A DNA stretch of 64,000 nt from Leptasterias polaris (taxonomy: Eukaryota; Echinodermata; Asteroidea; Forcipulatida; Asteriidae), in contig JAZGTN010000037.1 in assembly GCA_037783415.1 (NCBI GenBank), positions 6,620,501 through 6,684,500 on the forward strand, read 5' to 3'. The position numbers and the translations under genes were made by a program. This document shows, piece by piece, positions 44,745-56,552 of the stretch. Position 1 is the stretch's first letter; each line of letters begins with the position of its first letter. The notes beneath the pieces are model-generated. The model did no database searches. It was not told the origin of the DNA and saw only the letters and a program-made list of their open reading frames with translations.

Positions 44745-44940
44745 GGGTTAGGGTTAGGGATAATATTGGGGTTGGGGTAAGGCTTAGGGCTAAGATTTGG
44801 GTTAGAGCTAAGGTTGGAGTAAGTGTTAGGGTTAGGGGTAAGATTGAGATGGGGTTAGAGCTAAGATTTTGTGGTAAGGGTAAGGGCTAAGGTTGGGGTT
44901 GGGGTTACCGTTAGGGCTAAAATCTTCATTTAGGGCTAGG
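44745..44940 (+). repeat. Degenerate GGGTTA telomere-like tract
   Basis: GGGTTAGGGTTAGGG followed by many GGGTTAG, GGGCTAAG and GGGGTAAG variants over about 190 bp. Compare the CCCTAA-oriented tract at 19325-19440. Confidence 0.75.
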
Positions 44941-44963
44941 TTCAGGTTTAAGTTACCATTTGT

Positions 44964-45113
44964 TTATGTCGTAGTTTTAATATTGTAAAATTATGTCGTA
45001 GTTTTTATAGTGTATAATTATGTCGTAGTTTTAATATTGTATAATTATTTTGATGTTGTACAAGAGCGCCTTGAGCAGTCTTTTAGAATGGATATGTGCG
45101 CTTTATAAATTGA

Positions 45114-45146
<33 letters not shown>
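44964..45146 (+). mobile_element. 27-bp tandem repeat and LINE 3' tail
   Basis: TTATGTCGTAGTTTTAATAT with TGTATAA is repeated three times (44964-45048). It is followed by GAGCGCCTTGAGCAG...TGCGCTTTATAAAT and an (ATT)n tail, a typical 3' end of CR1/L2-like LINEs. Confidence 0.6.
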
Positions 45147-45147
<1 letters not shown>

Positions 45148-45469
45148 ATTGATACCGTAATTGGTGGAGTATTTTTCTTGTTCCGAAGCAATGACGAAAA
45201 GGAGGCACTTTTGAGAGTAGGCTACTTCAGCTCTGATAACTCAAAATAATAATAAATTAAAAAAACAAAAACAAAAAAACTGCAAGACTTAAACACGTAT
45301 GCTGACGAGTGTTTCGTTTATCCAATTTCAAAGTGTCATGGATCTGCTTTAATAATAAAATAAAATTACAAACTGCATATGTAATAATAATATGTTCATA
45401 CTGCAAGGTAATCCAGTTAAAAGCATATGGGACTGGAGTAATGTTACGCAATCTGAGAAGAAGTGTTTT
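45147..45469. other. No gene recognised
   Basis: A-rich unassigned sequence. Confidence 0.4.
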
Positions 45470-45645
45470 TATAGACCTTATGCATTGACGTCACCAAGCC
45501 GCCATCTTAGAGGTAAACTGATGATGAAACAATGGAAACGCGCTGATTTGTACGCGCGGCGCACAAGACTGGCCAATGAGCATCTTCCTTTTGACCTCTA
45601 GGTGAGGGCGCCCTACTCAAATGACGTCATATGCATAAGGTCTAT
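45470..45645. mobile_element. MITE with TATAGACCTTATGCA ends
   Basis: TATAGACCTTATGCATTGAC plus GTCA at the left and TGACGTCATATGCATAAGGT plus CTAT at the right are inverted. Next inside are AGAGGT and ACCTCTAGGT. 176 bp. The 69-codon frame at 45392-45601 crosses it. Confidence 0.8.
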
Positions 45646-45747
45646 TTATATGAACCTTGCAGTACATCACACAGGAGTGATAATTTATTTTCTTTGATTG
45701 AGGAATTCTATACGAGACTGTTATTGTGTTAAAGGGCTCACACACCT

Positions 45748-46490
45748 CGCAAAAACTGGGGTGTTAAAATTTACACCACAGGTGTTGTCACATAATATGG
45801 ATACCGGAAAAAGAATCAACATTTACACCATAGGGTGTTGTTTCGGCCGAACTCCCCTTTGTGACCTTGGTAGTCTTGACATCCACAACGTAACAAATCA
45901 TTTAAGAGGGCTTGCGAGGGCTTATCTCCCATTTTCTAACCGCAGAAACTGTCGGCAATACATCAAAGGACTCCCAGCCATTTGGTGAACGAATGTTTTC
46001 AATCATCTCTCTGGGCCCTCAGACTTATGGCGACTTACCGCCTGACATGTAGTGTCATTGACATTAACCAGGCGGCCTTTGCTTGTGTAAAAAGCAATGG
46101 GGACATTTGTGTACATGCACAATGGAGAGTTTTGTTGTCCTCACCCCCTCTTACCCGAGTCACCGACCCCTGTTGATTGACACCCCTTTTAGACTTTGGG
46201 TAATAGTACTGGTGAGGATATCATGGAGTTTGGTATGGCTTGGAGTTATCACGTGGGTGTTGTTATGTTTTTGTTGACTTGGGAAGATCGCGACTTCCCA
46301 CGTCACTCGCTGCAGGGTAACACTACTGTCTGCCAACACAATTGCCTCTCTGTTATTTCAACACAATTGCCTCGGTGTTATTTCAACACAATTGCCTCTG
46401 TGTTATTTCAACACCCTAATGGTGTTAATGTTGATTCTCTCTTGGGTGTCTATATGCGACAACGAGCATGGTGTCAGTTTTAACACACTA
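45748..46490. mobile_element. Two halves of MITE family F separated by about 480 bp
   Basis: 45748-45846 holds the left half (CTCGCAAAAACTGGGGTGTT, GAATCAACATTTACACCATA) and 46325-46490 the right half (ACACAATTGCCTCTCTGTTA, TGTTGATTCTCTCTTGGGTG, CAGTTTTAACACAC). The unrelated 45847-46324 sequence between them could be an insertion. An 18-bp phrase CAACACAATTGCCTCTGTGT is triplicated at 46336-46412. Confidence 0.55.
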
Positions 46491-46831
46491 GTAAGAAAAT
46501 TCTCTACACATCATAAACGGTTTCGATACGTGCGGCAGTCCCCACTCGACTCCGCTCAGTGCAGTTACGTGCAATATTTAAGGTGTATTTCCGCATGCAG
46601 TTTGTTTCTGTTAAAAAGGTTTACCTGTATATTTTACGGTAGTTGTTTAGCTTCTGTGTTGGAATGATCACAAGGCACCGTAGTTACTTTAACGGTAACG
46701 GGTAGTGGTGGTCCGCAGAAATATCTTACATGCGGCCGCTTTTGAAGCCATTTTATATTTGATTAGAATCTAAAATACACTGCCTGCTCAGACATCTAAC
46801 AGTGGTTAATTAAGTTTGCTAGGTGTGGGTA

Positions 46832-47066
46832 CACTGCAAAAACTGAGTATTCAAATTGACACCATTGGCAATGTCCCACATAGATACCGAAAAGAAAGAA
46901 ACAAATTGCACCATAGAGTGTTAAAATAACACTAATTTTTGGCAACGCAATTACATTGGTGTTATTTTATCACCCTATGATGTTTAATTTTATTCTCTCC
47001 TGGGTATCTCTAATTTTAACTGACAACACCCATGATGTCAATTTTAACACTCCTGTTTTTGCAGTG
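46832..47066. mobile_element. MITE family F, complete copy with TA target site
   Basis: TA-CACTGCAAAAACTG at the left and CTGTTTTTGCAGTG-TA at the right. The two halves mirror each other throughout (GACACCATTGGCAATGTC against GACAACACCCATGATGTC; GTGTTAAAATAACACT against GTGTTATTTTATCACC). Confidence 0.85.
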
Positions 47067-48581
47067 TAGCCTTTAGGGTTAAGGAAGGTAGGCGGGCTCT
47101 TCTGAGACACCGAACGAGTAATCTTTGAGTGTTAAGTGGTAGTTTATTTGAAAAAAAACAACACATTTTTTGACGGGGAGCAAAGGTTTCGCAAGCGACC
47201 GGTTCAACTTCATACTGTTATTAGGGGCGGATCCAGGATGTTTTAAACCGGGGGGCACAACGGCGCAACCAGGATTTTGTATTAGCCCCTGGAAGCTCTG
47301 AGCTTTTGGCATTTTGAGGGGTGAAAAATCAAGCCTCTGTGTGCCTGAAACCGAGAAATAGACACACTTTTTGAGTCCTTAATTTGACTCAAAGAAACTT
47401 TTGTTAATCCCACAAATCTCGCGTTTGGATCTGGTCGCTGCAATATCTGTTTTCATGCATATTCATTAAAAAAATATAGTTCAAGCTTAGTGCAGTCTTT
47501 ACACTTGAATGCCAGAACGACATGAAATATATTTTATCCAGGAAAAATTGGCACGTCAGGTTTCAAACGCTTATGATATCGTGCAAATCTAAGCAATTAC
47601 AAGTGACAAATCATGAAAGAAACAAATTTGATAGGCATAGGATGAAAAAGAAATCCATGCTGCCGCTGTTATTCGTATTTCATAACAACATCTTATCAAA
47701 GTTCCCGCACAGTATTCTTTCCGGGTCGGAGGCCGTGATAGAAATATTGAGACCGTCTTACAACAATTATCTTCGAAATTAAATTCAAAAACCTGGACTT
47801 CAAAACTTGTTCTTTTTGCCTCTCGCGTTTTGATGACGAACTGTGTACATCTTTCACAGAATTCTGTAATTTTATCTCTCAGTCAAAACACGTACAATAG
47901 ATTCACATTCAAGAAACCACGTCAATCCCACAATATATTTAAACAATAATAATTCTTGATACCCATTTCCTCCTCAGGTGAATTTTGTTTATCTTAATTG
48001 TGTTTCTAAAGCATCACATGTTGTCGCTGTCACCAAGCCTATGAGACAGTTAGCATTAAAAAGGACAAACATTTGCGGGGAGTTTCCAAGAACGAGTTTT
48101 CGCCTCCGTCACCGGAAATCATAATCTTCGGTTCCGCAAGATACGTTCACGCCAATAAGCTCATTCTGAACACGTTTAACACTGAACACAGAGCTATTTC
48201 CTCCTACATGAACAAAATAGAATGATTACAAATCGTCGGCTAATGTCATCCAAGAAGACAATTGGGTTCGCATTACAAAATTGCTCTGGACAAATCAAGC
48301 CATTACTCGAACTTTCTTTCCTTTCACCTGGTTGAGTTAACTGACAGCCCCGAGCGTTTGTAAGCGATATTAATAGTTAATGAGACAGTAGCGGGTGTTT
48401 TTTAAAATCTTCCTCTCTTATAGTTTATTCTTTTGGTGGCAAAACCCATGGAGGATGGTAGCCAGCTGTCGGCAACACAAGTACAGCTGGGTGTGCTCGT
48501 TACATATCACGCATTCGTTTAGCCTTAAAAACAACAGGATGGGCCCTGCCCCTACGGTAGGACTACCTGTACGCATTTAAA
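47067..48581. other. No gene recognised
   Basis: Short frames (47079-47312, 47522-47782) are unassigned and no repeat was recognised. Confidence 0.4.
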
Positions 48582-48803
48582 GGTAACAACCTTTGGTTTT
48601 TGGAACCGTTCAAATGTTTTAATCCTATATAAATGTAGATAACATACAGTCAAACTAACCTGTGAACAGTTCATTTCAAAAGGTGATCGCGTTTTTTCGA
48701 AGTCTAAATTTTCTAAAAACGCTTTATACTATCGAAAGCTTTAGCTGTACTTCTAACCAAGTAAGGTTTTATTGCCATTAGTTTTAAGAGTGATTACCAA
48801 ACG
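48582..48803. mobile_element. MITE family A, right end replaced by another insertion
   Basis: AAAGGTAACAACCTTTGG, CTTTATACTATCGAAAGCTT, AACCAAGTAAGGTTTTATTG and GAGTGATTACCAAACG are family A landmarks. The expected right end is cut exactly where the TATAGACC element begins. Confidence 0.6.
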
Positions 48804-49142
48804 TATAGACCATGTTACATTTGTTTACAGAGTGGTGACCTTGTACATTCTAAAGCATTTCCTGCCAGGCAAGATACTACACAGGCTAATGGGAAAATTT
48901 ACATTTTGTGTCATCATTTTCACATTAATTCAAAGTTTATAAAAGCAACAGCTGTGCAGCTTTTGGGATGTCCCCCCCTTTCTTCATATCAAAAGTTGAG
49001 AAAAATCAGACAGTGCAATCTCCATAAAACATAAGATTTGTTGTTTCCTTCCATTGAGCTGTGTACAAAATGTGCCTGCAGGAAGTCCAGGCTCTGTGGA
49101 TCTTTTGTAAACATGTGACGTCACAGGTCACATGGTCTATAT
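48804..49142. mobile_element. TIR element with TATAGACCATG ends
   Basis: TATAGACCATGTTACATTTG plus TTTACA at the left. TGTAAACATGTGACGTCACA with GGTCACATGGTCTATA at the right. 339 bp, non-coding. Confidence 0.75.
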
Positions 49143-49229
49143 ACCTTCCCTTTAAAGGAGCCAATTGCCTTCAGATTGGGCGCTTTGGGCTATAAAAAGC
49201 GTTCGTTATGAAAGGTTGGATGTTAAAAA

Positions 49230-49420
49230 AGTATATTATAATCATTCACACAAATATCCCTCGGAATTGGGAGGTTTTCCCTTTTACTTTGTGAACTAAT
49301 GCGGTCCGCCATTTTCGAACCACATTTTTGACTCCACAAAATGGCGGACCGTGTTAGTTCACAAAATAAAAGGAAACCACACAATTTCGAGGAATATTTT
49401 TGTGAATCATTTATATTCTA
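49230..49420. mobile_element. Hairpin element, arms about 80 bp
   Basis: ATTCACACAAATATCCCTCG, TTTTCCCTTTTACTTTGTGA and TGCGGTCCGCCATTTT on the left pair with AAAATGGCGGACCGTGTTAG, TTCACAAAATAAAAGGAAA and CGAGGAATATTTTTGTGAAT on the right. The loop is about 25 bases. Confidence 0.8.
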
Positions 49421-49611
49421 CTTCTAAAACGTCTTTCCAAAAATGATTTCCTCTTTAAATGCGAGCCGTGGGATTGGCCAGGATAGGGCACAAGAGGTGG
49501 GAAATTTTGCGCAACCCGTATTTTCATTTACATTAAGCCTGCAAAATCCAGCCTTCATACAATCATATAACATAAATGGAGCAATATATATCTTGGAACA
49601 TAATAAGTTGT

Positions 49612-49690
49612 CACGGTTTGTCACCGCGGCCAAGTGGTTAGACTGCAGTAATCACAAGGTTGTGGGTTCGAATCCGGCCAAGCTATAACT
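49612..49690 (+). mobile_element. tRNA-derived SINE head
   Basis: GCGGCCAAGTGGTTAGAC (A-box region) and GTGGGTTCGAATCCGGCC (B box) in tRNA spacing. The acceptor stem does not pair, so it is a SINE remnant and not a working tRNA gene. Confidence 0.65.
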
Positions 49691-52600
49691 GCTGAATTCA
49701 CAATGACTAGAATAAGTATTGCAATAATTATAATTGTCGTCTAGTTACTGAATCACAATCGATTGAAGTTGTGCAGTTCATAATCATAGACGTTTGTATG
49801 GTGAGAGATTGGCTGTTGCCAGCTTGACGTTTTTATCCCCTTGCCGAGTTCCCCTTTTGGGAAGACCACCTATACATACCAAAACTAAAAAATTGTATAT
49901 ATTATTGTAACATTTCAGTAATGGGTTTCTGAAAGAAAATTGTTTTAATAGTTGGGATACTTTGGTGGTTCTACCAGAACCTGAACTTCCGTGTATTTAT
50001 TCTCCTTTTTAGAGCCAAGGCTAATGGCCATTCATCCAATAGTTTCCAAGGAAGAATTCGATCAACCAACGAGGGAAATTAGCATCCCATCAGCCGGAGA
50101 TGACGTTTCGAGAAAACTGTTTCAGTTTTGTCTGGGAATTGCAAACTCAGAATAAGGACGTGGACATATATTTCAGACGGAATTACTTCTAATTTGATTT
50201 ATTTCTAACAGTAGCTTCCTCTCTTTTCATCCTTCGAGTTTCGAGTTATGAATTTGTCCCCCTTGTTCCGTCTTAGCTATTCAGGTTGCAATTACCGCTT
50301 TGTTTGTTTGTCCTTCCGATCCCCTGTCTGTCATGAAGTTCTGTTCAGAATTCCAGTATCTTGTTTTTTCCAAGGCATTTCTATACAAGACTTGGTATTT
50401 TGAATATGTCTCCATATTTGCCTCTGCTTCATTATGTCTAATATAATTGGTATTCCAGTAATTCTTTATACATCTTTGTTCAACAACTGACCTTCCCACA
50501 GTCTGTATAATTACTTGTATGTACATTTTGCAATGTGGAAATAAATGTTGAGTTACGTTGTTGTAAAAAAAATTAAATAAATCAGATCCAATCAATGGCC
50601 CTCGTGCATCATTCAGGTTTGTTTTCTCTCTCTCTCTCTCAGATGAAGTTATTTACTATTGAAGTATCATGCTTTCAGTCAACAACGAGAGATTGCGGTT
50701 GAAGTGCAGTCTTTCTGACCAAAATTTTACCTCAGTAAAAAAAAAAGGGAAAAAAGGCAAAAATAGACGAGGAAGTAGATAAAGAGCACTAGCAGGGAAA
50801 ACACCCCGGAATATGATGCCGATCGCACCATGGCGGGGATTATGGAATATTCGGAACGAGCCAACGGATTTCGGTTGATCCGATATTAAAGAGTTAGATG
50901 CCGGATCCACATCCTGTTTGCACTACGGTCGGATTACTCTCCTCTCATCAAATATGGAGCTCTAGATTGAAACGGATCCCGGCCAGAAAATGTGTCCACG
51001 CGTTTTGCGTTTTGTGCCTCGGAGCGCCGAGTTTGTTGGTGAACAAAAGTACAGCAAGTTTGTGGGATGGTGGTTTGGAGATATTGTCATTTGATTCTTC
51101 ATCAACAGTGTTTAATATGAATGTGAAGGGCCTATAAAGATACAATGTGGGTGGGCTGATTTTCAGCAAACTAAGTTAGCGATGGTTAACTTGATATTTT
51201 ACTTTCTTTTGGAGTTCATACCTGATACAAATGGGAAATATAACCAAGTGACTGTCTGTAATTATGTTAACAAATTACAGAACCATAACATTTTAAAAAG
51301 CAGCGGCGTATAAAATTTGAGTGGGGGGGGGGGTGCAGATTTTGCAAAGACAATATTTGAGGAGCACGTTAATACTATAAGTTGTTTTACTAAACCTTTA
51401 TTTTTGCATTTTTCAAACAGTCTTAATTAGTTTACTAGGTATGACCTTGTGTATTACTCGTTCAAATTGGTCTCACTTTGAACTAAACATTTTTCGGCCA
51501 ATTGGATCTAAAAGCTATCGGCCGTGTCTTGGAAAACGTAATTAACAATAACAATACAAAATAAACTGAATAGTCCTCCTCTTTTTGAAAAGAAAACAGA
51601 CGACAAACTGGTTTTTATTTTTACTTGGCCGAAGCTTTGCAAAGGAAACAAGTACACTAAAAGCTTCTTGTGAGTAATTCTGTTTGTCTCAAAACCACCC
51701 ATTCAACAGGAGTGTAATCATTACACAATCAGAACATTCCTACATCATTAAATAATCAAACTATCTAGACCAATGCAACGGTTGCGAAGCAACAAGCCGG
51801 GCGGCTTCCCGCTTAAAATATAACACCATGCCTCGCCAAAACGGTTTGATCTGCAGAAAAAGAATAATTTACAATCACTAGATTCTAGATCACGGGGCAG
51901 CTGGGTTGCTATGGAAGGCCTCGTGAGACAAGACAAAACATTTATTGATGATAGTCCAAGCAGGTGTAAAGGAAGAACTAATCCATTACGAAGAGGAAAT
52001 ACACATTAGCCCCCCCCCCCCCCCCCCCCACACACACACACTTTATGGTTCCTGATGGGCAAGAGCAATAAATACAATATTTGCATCCGAAAACGTCCAC
52101 TCATTTATTAAACCTTTGAAAGTTTATCTGTAGCTCCTGAAACTAAAATGTTTCACAAAACTCTACATCATTTCTTGGAATCCTTTTATTATTTTTCTTT
52201 CGATGATTGATTTTACGTTTTACTCTCAATACCACAAGCCATTTTGAGATCTGCTGGACACAATACTATGGCACTAAATAAGGTTTGGGTCAATTTGTCT
52301 GTAATATACAAGTACACCCAACCAAACCAAAGAAACGCATGAATAGTGAGTCTCGTGCAAATAAAAGCCCATATTCCTTACTTATACAAATTGACATCGA
52401 TGAAGTGTTTTTTTTCTTCATATTGTTCAGCTTCGAATACTTGGAATATTATCAGAAGCTTTTTTTTCTAACGGTACACAATTAAGACTTTTCAAATCAG
52501 CTTTTCAAAAGTGGAATGAGTAAACACCTTCTTGCGTTTCACACCCCAGTATTCCCCAGTCCCAGAGGGCAGGAAACTATAGTCCAAAATTAACTCTCAA

Positions 52601-54098
52601 CAGGTTTTCGCCAAAAGCAGTTCCGATATGTGGAGGTACTGACCAATATTAAACTGCTTGTAATGTGTGTGTTTTTAAATGCACTGGGGAGAGCAGATGA
52701 AATAAACCACTACCCGCAAAAGTGCACAGATAGAGAAAAGTAATATCTTGTAGTAGCCTATATTGTATACATTTTTTCACAAGATGTGTGTTTAGCTGTC
52801 GCAGATGCAGTGTCAGCGATTCTGACTGTTTGATTTTCCTACATAATTTTTTAGAGTGCGTTAAAAAAATATTTTCTACGTATTTAACGACCGGCTTCTT
52901 TCTACATGGGGTCACAATTCCTGAGAGGTAGTTAACGCTCTTGAACCACAAACCTCTCTAGATTTCAGTTGCGTCTTAGAGGGGATAATGCAATGTTGGT
53001 TTAGGGAAGAGGGAATATGCAAAGAGATGTTGTTTTTTCTTCCAAAAAATTCTTACAATCCCGAAGAAAATGGTGCAAGAATTGACATAGGCCTATTACT
53101 GCCTAGTCTTCTCTTGGAGGTTGCCCGGAACTTGCTGCCTGTAAATTGCCTCGTCTGACATTACCCGTATACATTAAACAAACAACGTTACTCTTTTTCG
53201 TTCCATGCTCTGTTTGTTTACTGAAATGCAACATTATCATTTTGATGGAATTTTCACGAGAAATAAAATTAAAAACCAGTGAGAGCTTACATTTATACCG
53301 ATAAAGAATAACTTAAAAACTACGAATAAATTGAAAAAGTATAATTTATTGAATCACCCAAACCCGTATATTATTCTCAGCATAACTATCAAATTTTACA
53401 AGCTCTTGTATTTGTGTAACCTTTTTCATATATCATCATCTGGAAAGCAAAATAAGCTTTTAAGTTGATTGGTTATTTTTCCCCGTAAAGTATCCAATAC
53501 GCATATTGAATATCACTTTTCACACATGACCATTCATAATTAAATTTGCACTGTACACCTTTATGTCTTGCCACAACGAAGAACCATTGCTAGAGGTAAA
53601 TATTTACCTTTAGAGATAAAAAACCTATCTAATGTCCGAGACCTTTACATAATATTTTACTTCACGTCTGGGGAATCGTTGTGAAATTTCCTGTGGGTAT
53701 TTTTGTCTTTTCCCGCTCTGCCTCGATCATCGTCATACTTTGTGCGTTTGGCAATCTTGTTAAACAGCTTGATCGACGTCTTGCTGAGTTTTTAATAGTA
53801 ACCCTTTTTTCACGTCCAGAGTTTGGGCTATACTTTGTAAATTATGGCTTACAAAAACAAAATGGCTTTATTATGTTAAACGTGTACAAATACAACAAAC
53901 TTCTACGATCAAGGTTTTGAGACAATTTTATGGTGAGGTATCATGAATATACATTATTCGGTTTGCGGTAACACCATGTGAGTATTATCTACTTTCCTGT
54001 ATATATTTTTCTTGAGAACACTTGTCTTCAACTCTGTCTACACTCGGTGTAAGGGTAAAACCCCAAATTATATACTTTATCCCCGATGCAAAAAAAAA
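49691..54098. other. Long stretch without a recognised gene
   Basis: There are scattered unassigned frames of under 105 codons. Simple repeats are a TC run at about 50627-50640, a G run near 51326, and a 20-base C run at 52010-52029 followed by (CA)n. CGGTTGCGAAGCAACAAGCCG is a small palindrome at about 51779. Confidence 0.45.
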
Positions 54099-54099
54099 T

Positions 54100-54660
54100 A
54101 CATAATAATAATAATACAATTAGTAGGGTAGATGGCCTTAGCTTTCGATCCAAACTGGACCTTCTTCAGAGGCATTAACAAGTACAAACAAAAACATATC
54201 CATTTATAGCAAAAAGTGGAGCAAAGGATTAAGGGAAGGTATCCAGAAAAAAAGCGGGAAGATTATAGCCAATCAAAGTTATTAATTTACAGACAATGGG
54301 TTGGCTAAGAACCAATCAGAGTAAAGTAGTGAGGACAAAGGATGGTCAGTGTGAAAAGGGTGGATTACTGGACCATAAAGGTGGTAACTGCATTCTGGGT
54401 ATAACAATGCGGGAAGCATGAAAGGGTAGGATTAGAGGGCAAGTTGCATCAAGATAATGCAACTCAGAATAGGGGGCAAGACAAAAATAACTAGTGAAGA
54501 AAGTTGAGTAAGCAATAAGAAAATTATGTGAATAGGAATGTAATTCTAGAAGATTATAACCAGTGTATAAGATGAAATGTAAGAAATTAAAAGTAGGCAA
54601 GAGGAACCTGCGGAGAGAGCGGGTTCTTAAAATACTCTGCAAAAGGAATAGGTTATTAGC
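54100..54660 (-). mobile_element. Possible terminal region of a Penelope-like element
   Basis: TAGATGGCCTTAGCTTTCGA with TCCAAACTGGACCTTCTTCA and GAGGCATT resembles terminal sequences of Penelope-like elements known to me. It is followed by purine-rich sequence without a frame. Extent and orientation are uncertain. Confidence 0.35.
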
Positions 54661-54800
54661 GGGTTGATTTTAAACAACTTGTAATAAATAATAATAAATA
54701 CATTAACATAAAAAATAAAATAAAAATAACATATATTAATTACTTGTCTTGCTTCTTATTCTACTGAGACTCAAACTTCTACCACTTGTTTGCTCCATAC

Positions 54801-55090
54801 TCTTTGAATCAAGACAAGGTGAAGTAATGGTAATGTTGCCTAAACTGCTGCTGTTACGTTTAATCTTTTTGAATCAAGATAAGGTACACTGACGGTACTG
54901 TTGTCAAAAATTCTGCCGTTACGTTTAATCTCTTTGAATTGAGATGAGATACAGCATTGGCAATTGTCAAAGCTGCCTTCTGCTGTTTGATGTTTATCCT
55001 TTTTGAATCAACATGAGGTGGATCATTAGTGGTGCTTGCAAACTACCACTCTGTTCTTAATGGCAGGTTTACCTTCTTTGAATTAAAATA
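54801..55090. repeat. 65-75-bp diverged tandem repeat, five units
   Basis: TTTGAATCAAGAYAAGGT-like cores recur at about 54804, 54869, 54934, 55003 and 55078, with GCCGTTACGTTTAATC between the early ones. Confidence 0.7.
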
Positions 55091-55356
55091 CCACTCATGT
55101 TTGATTAGCGGACAAAAAAAAATATTTTCAAAATCTTCGTGCGAAATAGTATTCAAAATTGACCAGGTTGCCAAAACAAGCTCCATGCAAAATAACAAAC
55201 AGCACTGTCAAATAATTTTCTGCAAATTCTCGAGTGGGAGAAACATTATTTAAAAATGAAAATACATTAAGCGTACAAATCTACGAAATTGTTCATGGTG
55301 CTAAATAACAGTTCAATCCATGACTGTTGAGGTATACAAGACGCAATATTCAACTA

Positions 55357-55541
55357 TACAGTCGACTTTCGTTATAACAAGACCGCTGGGACTTGCAATT
55401 TTGGATACCTCTTTAGTAAAATAAATGTTGTTATAAGAGGACAGCAAAACACAAAGTTAGACAAGAGAACCTGGTCTTCAGAATGTACTCTTTATAAGCA
55501 GAACTCTTTGTAACGTTCTCTTTATAACGTGGGTTGACTGT
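55357..55541. mobile_element. MITE family E, copy 2
   Basis: TACAGTCGACTTTCGTTATA with ACAAGACCGCTGGGACTTGC at the left, and TCTTTATAACGTGGGTTGAC with TGTA at the right. It is the inverted relative of 13184-13364 and lies about 100 bp past the P450 stop codon. Confidence 0.75.
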
Positions 55542-55645
55542 ATACAACACAATGTCATGTTCGATTTGGACAATTACAAAATACACAAATTCAGAGCCAC
55601 GTGTGTAAGAACCACATAATATAACACCATTTGGCGCCTTTGAAT

Positions 55646-55832
55646 TTAGGCGCCTTTCTCGTCCAGCTCTCTCGGTTTCATTAAAACGTGAATGCCCGTT
55701 TCACTCCTGAGCGTTCCCGCGTTGACAAGTTTGATTTTCTTACTCTCGTCGGCTGAAAAAACAAAATGGCGTAGCAAGAGGGCAAAGGTCGTCTTCAGCT
55801 CGAAGACTGCGAATTGCTGTCCGAGACAGTTC
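55646..55832 (-). CDS. Cytochrome P450 (CYP4-like), last exon with haem cysteine
   Basis: Acceptor TTTGTTCCGTATAG ends at 55833. The exon starts by completing the Arg codon and reads N-C-L-G-Q-Q-F-A-V-F-E-L-K, ending G-I-H-V-L-M-K-P-R-E-L-D-E-K-G-A and TAA/TAG-type stop at 55646. The haem-ligand Cys codon is at 55828-55826. Together with the previous exon it forms F-S-A-G-P-R-N-C-L-G, the P450 signature F-x-x-G-x-R-x-C-x-G. The enzyme would be a membrane-bound monooxygenase of the endoplasmic reticulum; CYP4 members commonly hydroxylate fatty acids. The frame is intact. Confidence 0.85.
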
Positions 55833-55889
55833 CTATACGGAACAAAAAAAGAGAACAATAAAATAAATGTACAAAAAAACACACTTCTA

Positions 55890-56110
55890 GATCAGATTTG
55901 CCCCGAATTTATGTCCCGTGGGAGTGACAAATTTCTGGGTCAGTATGACCCGGAATCTGTGTCAAAATGACCGAGAAATGGGTCAAAATGACTCAAAAAT
56001 AGAGTCTAAATCCCACCTTTAAAACACTTCCGGGTCAGCCTGACCCGGAAACGTTTTAGGCACCCTGGGACCCGGAGTCCAGGTCAACTCTGACCCGGAA
56101 GTTTTTAGAG
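55890..56110. repeat. GGGTCAG/TGACCC-rich repeat, copy 2
   Basis: CTGGGTCAGTATGACCCGGA with ATCTGTGTCAAAATGACC and the later GTCCAGGTCAACTCTGACCC run parallel to 9963-10220. It lies in the P450 intron. Confidence 0.7.
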
Positions 56111-56246
56111 TTTAAAACTATATGACCTATCTCTAGATGTGTTACTTCGGAATGATTAACAAATTGCGTATCACATGCAGGTACGGTGCATTTAGTAACT
56201 TCTCTGGTTTTAGGAAAAAGTTACGAAATTCTTTGCAGTTCATCAG

Positions 56247-56552
56247 TGGTACTTTTGGTAATTGTCGAAGAGCAGTACCCACACTTTGTGTAGCATAAAA
56301 TAACAAATCTGTGGAAATTTTTGCTCAAAATTGGTCATCAAAACTTGAAAACAATGAAAGGAAAAAAATAAATAAAAAACTAACTTTTTTTCATAGAATT
56401 ATGTTTCCTTCAGATGCAATCGAACGAAGCCTTTCTCATCAGATTAAAACCGTTGGTGAAAATTACCTCAGTCTCTAAAACTACATTTTAGTAAGTTTTT
56501 ATCATTGATTTTTGGAGTAATTGCCAAAGTTATACCCCCCCCCCCTTTAAGG
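56247..56552. mobile_element. MITE family A in the P450 intron
   Basis: GGTACTTTTGGTAATTGTCG, GCATAAAATAACAAATCTGT, ATTGGTCATCAAAACTTG and GAGTAATTGCCAAAG with CTTTAAGGC at the end. It has the same orientation as 5100-5473 and includes an 11-base C run. Confidence 0.7.

Noticed and set aside
49612..49690. tRNA gene on the plus strand
   Set aside because: The B box is good but the stems fail; the layout fits a SINE head.
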